Below, piece after piece: positions 20,352 through 22,120 of a stretch of 22,120 nt of DNA. The notes below the pieces were generated by a model. It saw nothing but the letters and a program-made list of their open reading frames with translations. It was not told where the DNA came from and made no database searches. Location: assembly GCA_021793895.1 (NCBI GenBank), contig JAJYRW010000003.1, positions 1 through 22,120 of the forward strand, in the 5' to 3' direction. Position numbers and translations under genes: made by a program. The stretch is from Actinomycetes bacterium. Lineage in GTDB: Bacteria; Actinomycetota; Actinomycetes; Actinomycetales; JAJYRW01. Numbering within the stretch: position 1 is the stretch's first letter; each line of letters starts with the position of its first letter.

Positions 20352-22120
20352 GTGAATGAGGCCGGGGAAGAAACCGAGGGGCCGGAAGAACTTCGAGAGC
20401 CGGAAGAGCTCGCCGGCGATGCAGATGCGGCGGCCGATGCTGAGAATGATGCGGCGGTTAATGCTGGGGATACCGGGGATGCCGGCGCGGCCCAAAGCCA
20501 CCCGCTGCTAGCTGAGCGCCTGCGCTCGGGGGGACTCTCGCTTGCCAAAACGCTCGGCGTCATCGCGGTAGCGGCAATCGGCGGATTCTTGGGCTGGATC
20601 CTGGCGCCACCCGCCACCGCCCAACTTGGTCCCCTAACGCTGGGCATCGAGCTGCGTCCCAGTTTCGAGAGCGGAACCGTGGTGGAATTACCGCCGGTGG
20701 GCTCCGTATCCTTCGATACCCACACCGCCCCCCTGCGCATTGAAGCCAGTGTTTTAGAAGTCGATGTGGATAGCGCCCAAGAGGTGATCTCCTCCCCGCA
20801 GGAACTGAAAAAACTGGAGGACGAGGCGCCGTCCATAATGATTCGTGCCCTAGCCCGCGCGGGACTAATCGGGGTGTCAATATCCCTGCTGGGCGCGGCC
20901 GGGGGCGGATATCTCGTCTACCGCACGCGGAAGCGGACGCTGGCGGCTTTCACCGCGGCGACGGTGGGAATTACGGGAATTGGCGTCACCGCGGCAGCCA
21001 CCTTTGATAGTGACTCGCTTGCGCAGCCGCAGTTCGAGGGATTGTTGTCCCAGGCGCCATATATTTCCACCGCGGGCCTGGATGCGGTGGACCGGCTCGA
21101 GTCTTATCGCAGCGGTTTGTCAGATTTTGTGCAGTCGGTCACGGCGCTGTACACCACGGCGGAGAATTTGCCGGTGTTGCCGCAGGATGACGACATCACG
21201 GTCGTGTTGCACGTTTCTGATATTCACCTCAATCCGCTGGCTTATGACCTGATCGAACAGCTCGTGCCCCAGTTCAACGTCGACATGGTGTTAGACACCG
21301 GCGATGTGACGTCTTGGGGTACCGAGGTGGAAAGCGCGATACTGGCGCCCATTGGGCGATTGGACGTTCCCTATGTTTTTGTGGCTGGAAATCATGATTC
21401 AACTTTGACGGCGCAAACGGTTGCGAACTTCGACAACGCCGTGGTCCTCAACAACGAGGTCGAAACGGTCGCGGGGATCACGTGGGCGGGAATCGCCGAC
21501 CCCCGGTTCTTACCGGACGATAATTCCGGTGACGGAGTGGGTTTGGCAGCCGGAAAGAAGATGGTCGCCCGCGCCACTGAAGAACTGGCAGACACCGTCG
21601 CGGCATATAACGAAGAACATCCCGATGCCCCGGTGGACGCGGCCCTAGTGCACGACCCCTCCGCGCTGGGCCCGCTATTTGGAGAGGTGCCCCTGGTGCT
21701 GGCCGGTCACTTCCACCGCCGCATCGACAAGTTGGATGCTTCCGGTACACGAGTTCGGGTGGAGGGAACCACCGGCGGGGCGGGAATTACTTCCCGAGGC
21801 CTGGAGCGGCTCTCGGAAGGCAACCCGGTCCCGATGGAGGCCTCGCTGCTGTACTTCGCCTCCTCCGGGGAGCGCGAGGGCGAGCTGCTGGCTTATGACG
21901 AGATCACCATGGGCGGTTTGGGGCTGGCCTCAGTGAATCTCTCGCGCACGATCATTGACCCGGAGCAAGAACCCGATGATGAAGAATCGGATGAGGCCAT
22001 CATTTCCGAAGATGCCGGTGTGAACCTGCCCGATGTGGATGAGGCACCCAGTCCCGAAGACGGGGGCGCCGAGCCCCAGCCCTCCGAGACCGAGGGGAAC
22101 GTCGGAACCCCGGCTCCACC
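20352..22120 (+). CDS. Membrane-anchored metallophosphoesterase, 3' end beyond right edge
   Basis: From a GTG two bases after the carbonic anhydrase stop, the frame is open for 589 codons to the window edge. Residues 1-45 are very acidic (Glu/Asp/Ala-rich). Membrane segments are at about 65-85 (VIAVAAIGGFLGWILA), 171-190 (LIGVSISLLGAAGGGYLVY) and 197-217. The calcineurin-like phosphoesterase domain follows with all metal motifs: SDIH (Asp290), DTGD (Asp318), GNHD (347-349) and GHFH (453-455). After about residue 535 the sequence becomes a Glu/Asp/Pro-rich tail. It is probably a phosphodiesterase or phosphatase facing the outside, since with three membrane segments an acidic N-terminus inside places the catalytic part outside; this topology and the substrate are inference. 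Confidence 0.88.
   Translation, partial: MNEAGEETEGPEELREPEELAGDADAAADAENDAAVNAGDTGDAGAAQSHPLLAERLRSGGLSLAKTLGVIAVAAIGGFLGWILAPPATAQLGPLTLGIELRPSFESGTVVELPPVGSVSFDTHTAPLRIEASVLEVDVDSAQEVISSPQELKKLEDEAPSIMIRALARAGLIGVSISLLGAAGGGYLVYRTRKRTLAAFTAATVGITGIGVTAAATFDSDSLAQPQFEGLLSQAPYISTAGLDAVDRLESYRSGLSDFVQSVTALYTTAENLPVLPQDDDITVVLHVSDIHLNPLAYDLIEQLVPQFNVDMVLDTGDVTSWGTEVESAILAPIGRLDVPYVFVAGNHDSTLTAQTVANFDNAVVLNNEVETVAGITWAGIADPRFLPDDNSGDGVGLAAGKKMVARATEELADTVAAYNEEHPDAPVDAALVHDPSALGPLFGEVPLVLAGHFHRRIDKLDASGTRVRVEGTTGGAGITSRGLERLSEGNPVPMEASLLYFASSGEREGELLAYDEITMGGLGLASVNLSRTIIDPEQEPDDEESDEAIISEDAGVNLPDVDEAPSPEDGGAEPQPSETEGNVGTPAP

Noticed and set aside
20159..20836. 225-codon minus-strand frame
   Set aside because: Ser/Ala-rich mirror of carbonic anhydrase and metallophosphoesterase codons, with no recognisable domain.
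1..22120. CRISPR arrays, tRNA or rRNA genes, integrase or transposase
   Set aside because: No regularly spaced repeats with unique spacers, no tRNA T-loop signature and no recombinase motif were found by eye.

Overview
The window looks like chromosomal DNA of a high-GC Gram-positive (actinobacterium). The right half carries a block familiar from actinobacterial chromosomes: ychF, rmuC, ispH, xseA and xseB, followed by a PfkB kinase, a secreted GH15-like glycosidase, a beta-carbonic anhydrase and a membrane metallophosphoesterase. GTG starts and ATGA/GTGA overlaps are common. A relative of Actinomycetaceae is my best guess; this is inference from gene content, not a database result.

Left part (1-3.3 kb): a DUF998 membrane protein that runs off the left edge is divergent from a TetR regulator, and a near-perfect 22-bp palindrome lies between them. 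Then come a small frameshifted gene, a tocopherol-cyclase-like protein and a RibD/DHFR-like reductase.

Middle part (3.3-11.82 kb): an accessory region mixing intact genes with many decayed ones. Intact: an SDR oxidoreductase, a DJ-1/PfpI protein, the ribosome-rescue hydrolase ArfB, a second RibD-like reductase, a DUF1801 protein, a HigBA toxin-antitoxin pair, an unrecognised protein and a second TetR regulator. Decayed: two GNAT acetyltransferases, a Fic C-terminus, a VapBC pair damaged in both genes, an unidentified remnant, and a membrane protein run out of frame into a headless HxlR regulator. Short tandem repeats and a long hairpin are scattered among them. At about 3.35 kb there is a roughly 45-bp fragment of a ychF-like 3' region, in the same orientation as the intact ychF at 11.8 kb. 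The region may therefore be an old insertion next to the 3' end of ychF, although no integrase or transposase is visible.

Right part (11.82-22.12 kb): conserved backbone. YchF is an ATPase/GTPase linked to translation and stress. RmuC and ExoVII (XseA and XseB, adjacent and in order) act on DNA. IspH makes IPP and DMAPP. The PfkB kinase overlaps xseB by four bases and so is probably in the same operon; its 3' end overlaps the convergent GH15-like gene by 21 bp. The carbonic anhydrase and metallophosphoesterase form a pair that continues past the right edge.

I saw no rRNA, tRNA or CRISPR array. The most interesting items are the ychF-fragment direct repeat that may bound the accessory region, the doubly broken VapBC, the TetR operator at 459-480, the unrecognised TetR-linked gene at 10261-10953, and the degenerate 26-bp repeats between rmuC and ispH.
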